A stretch of DNA of 64,000 nt, from NCBI GenBank assembly GCA_026706025.1, contig JAPOZO010000050.1:1-64000 (forward strand), in the 5' to 3' direction. Every line of letters starts with the position of its first letter. The first letter of the stretch is position 1. The notes beneath the pieces were generated by a model. It was given only the letters and a program-made list of their open reading frames with translations, was not told where the DNA came from and made no database searches. The translations under genes were made by a program, and so were the position numbers. The stretch comes from Candidatus Poribacteria bacterium (GTDB lineage: Bacteria; Poribacteria; WGA-4E; WGA-3G). Positions 63,632 to 64,000 of the stretch are shown in pieces.

Positions 63632-63999
63632 GCGAGCTCCTTAGCGAGTGTCTTTTCTGAAATCACGCCGTGCCGTCGGATCAGCGGCGGTGAGACTGAG
63701 ATGTCATAGACTGTGGACGGAATAGGGCCTGGTGTTTTGCCGCCATCGACAATCACATCAATTCGCGATGCGAGTTCGGCACCAATTTCTTTTGGAGAGG
63801 TGGCTGGCGGTTCCCCTGATAGATTCGCGCTTGTTATCGCCGCGGGGCCGCCAAAGGTTTTCAGGATTTTCAGAAGTAGTGGATTGTCCGGAATGCGTAC
63901 GCCAACCGTGTTGCCACCAGCTGTCAATACAGGCAGCAGACCTTTCGCCTCAACAATAATCGTCAAACCACCGGGCCAAAACCGATCCGTGAGGTGAAA
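63613..63999 (-). CDS. Threonylcarbamoyl-AMP synthase (Sua5/YrdC family), partial
   Basis: The C-terminal 128 residues of a gene that continues past the right end of the window. The order is typical of YrdC: DRFWPGGLTIIVEA, TVGVRIPDN, GGPAAITSANLSGEPPA, and IDVIVDGGKTPGPIPSTVYDIS. The enzyme makes threonylcarbamoyl-AMP from threonine, bicarbonate and ATP for the t6A37 tRNA modification. That base is the substrate of MtaB (21662-23017), a functional link rather than a neighbourhood link. The residual length and end match a TsaC-like short protein without the Sua5 tail. Confidence 0.93.
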   Translation of the reverse strand, partial: FHLTDRFWPGGLTIIVEAKGLLPVLTAGGNTVGVRIPDNPLLLKILKTFGGPAAITSANLSGEPPATSPKEIGAELASRIDVIVDGGKTPGPIPSTVYDISVSPPLIRRHGVISEKTLAKELACYNKL

Positions 64000-64000
64000 G

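Noticed and set aside
63613-63999. Complete Sua5/YrdC gene
   Set aside because: The frame is open to the window edge and lacks the N-terminal half, so it is reported as partial.

Overview
The window looks like a chromosome segment from an uncultivated marine or sponge-associated bacterium, most plausibly Candidatus Poribacteria or a close Planctomycetes-like lineage. This is inference from gene content, not a database match. The evidence is seven phytanoyl-CoA dioxygenase (PhyH) family genes in 64 kb, Gfo/Idh/MocA oxidoreductases, a formylglycine sulfatase, ThuA, NIPSNAP, LamG, ASPIC/FG-GAP and dockerin proteins, a FabV enoyl reductase and a bacterial microcompartment shell gene. Coding density is high, genes lie on both strands in short operons, and Shine-Dalgarno sites (AAGGAG, GGAGG) are usually clear. 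No rRNA, tRNA or CRISPR array was seen.

Layout. 1-5.5 kb: a relic junction (malate dehydrogenase tail fused to a duplicated LamG-gene tail), a beta-barrel-like exported protein, a PD-(D/E)XK-like protein behind dnaK, and a secreted LamG protein. 5.5-11.5 kb: PhyH, an Nramp-like transporter, ThuA, a HigBA-like toxin-antitoxin pair, fabV and a RidA protein. 11.6-20.3 kb: alcohol dehydrogenase plus sulfatase, a VapBC-like pair, a broken nucleotidyltransferase relic between 38-bp direct repeats, PhyH, nucleoside phosphorylase, GNAT, a truncated XRE regulator joined to another PhyH, and an ASPIC/FG-GAP protein. 20.4-28.4 kb: Gfo/Idh, mtaB, mutS, NIPSNAP and an ATPase-PIN cassette. 28.4-38.5 kb: a dockerin protein, a 45-residue membrane protein, icd, a very divergent citrate synthase, a microcompartment shell protein with an acylating aldehyde dehydrogenase, ligA and a HhH-GPD glycosylase. 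38.5-45 kb: a sugar isomerase-like TIM barrel, a DUF1611 protein overlapping an ATPase-nuclease cassette, PhyH and a BMP-type lipoprotein. 45-55 kb: a UvrD helicase with an embedded DEDDh exonuclease, an amidohydrolase, three PhyH genes, DUF420, XdhC and a malate dehydrogenase homologue lacking the catalytic His. 55-64 kb: a 934-residue unknown protein, an MT-A70 methyltransferase beside nuoI, guaB with a coiled-coil membrane protein, Gfo/Idh and the end of a Sua5/YrdC gene.

How the genes fit together. Housekeeping genes (dnaK, mutS, mtaB, ligA, icd, guaB, nuoI, fabV) are interleaved with catabolic and tailoring genes for organic matter (PhyH, sulfatase, Gfo/Idh, ThuA, TIM barrel) and with defence-like cassettes (two ATPase-nuclease pairs, two toxin-antitoxin pairs plus relics of others). 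Intergenic space is filled by several families of short hairpin repeats. One MITE-like family carrying TCAGTTATCAGTTGTCAGTT-type ends sits just upstream of several start codons.

The most interesting signals are: PhyH proteins whose iron motif reads HxA or HxG instead of HxD; the two ATPase-nuclease cassettes; the exonuclease embedded in a UvrD helicase; the divergent citrate synthase beside icd; and the nested repeat families.
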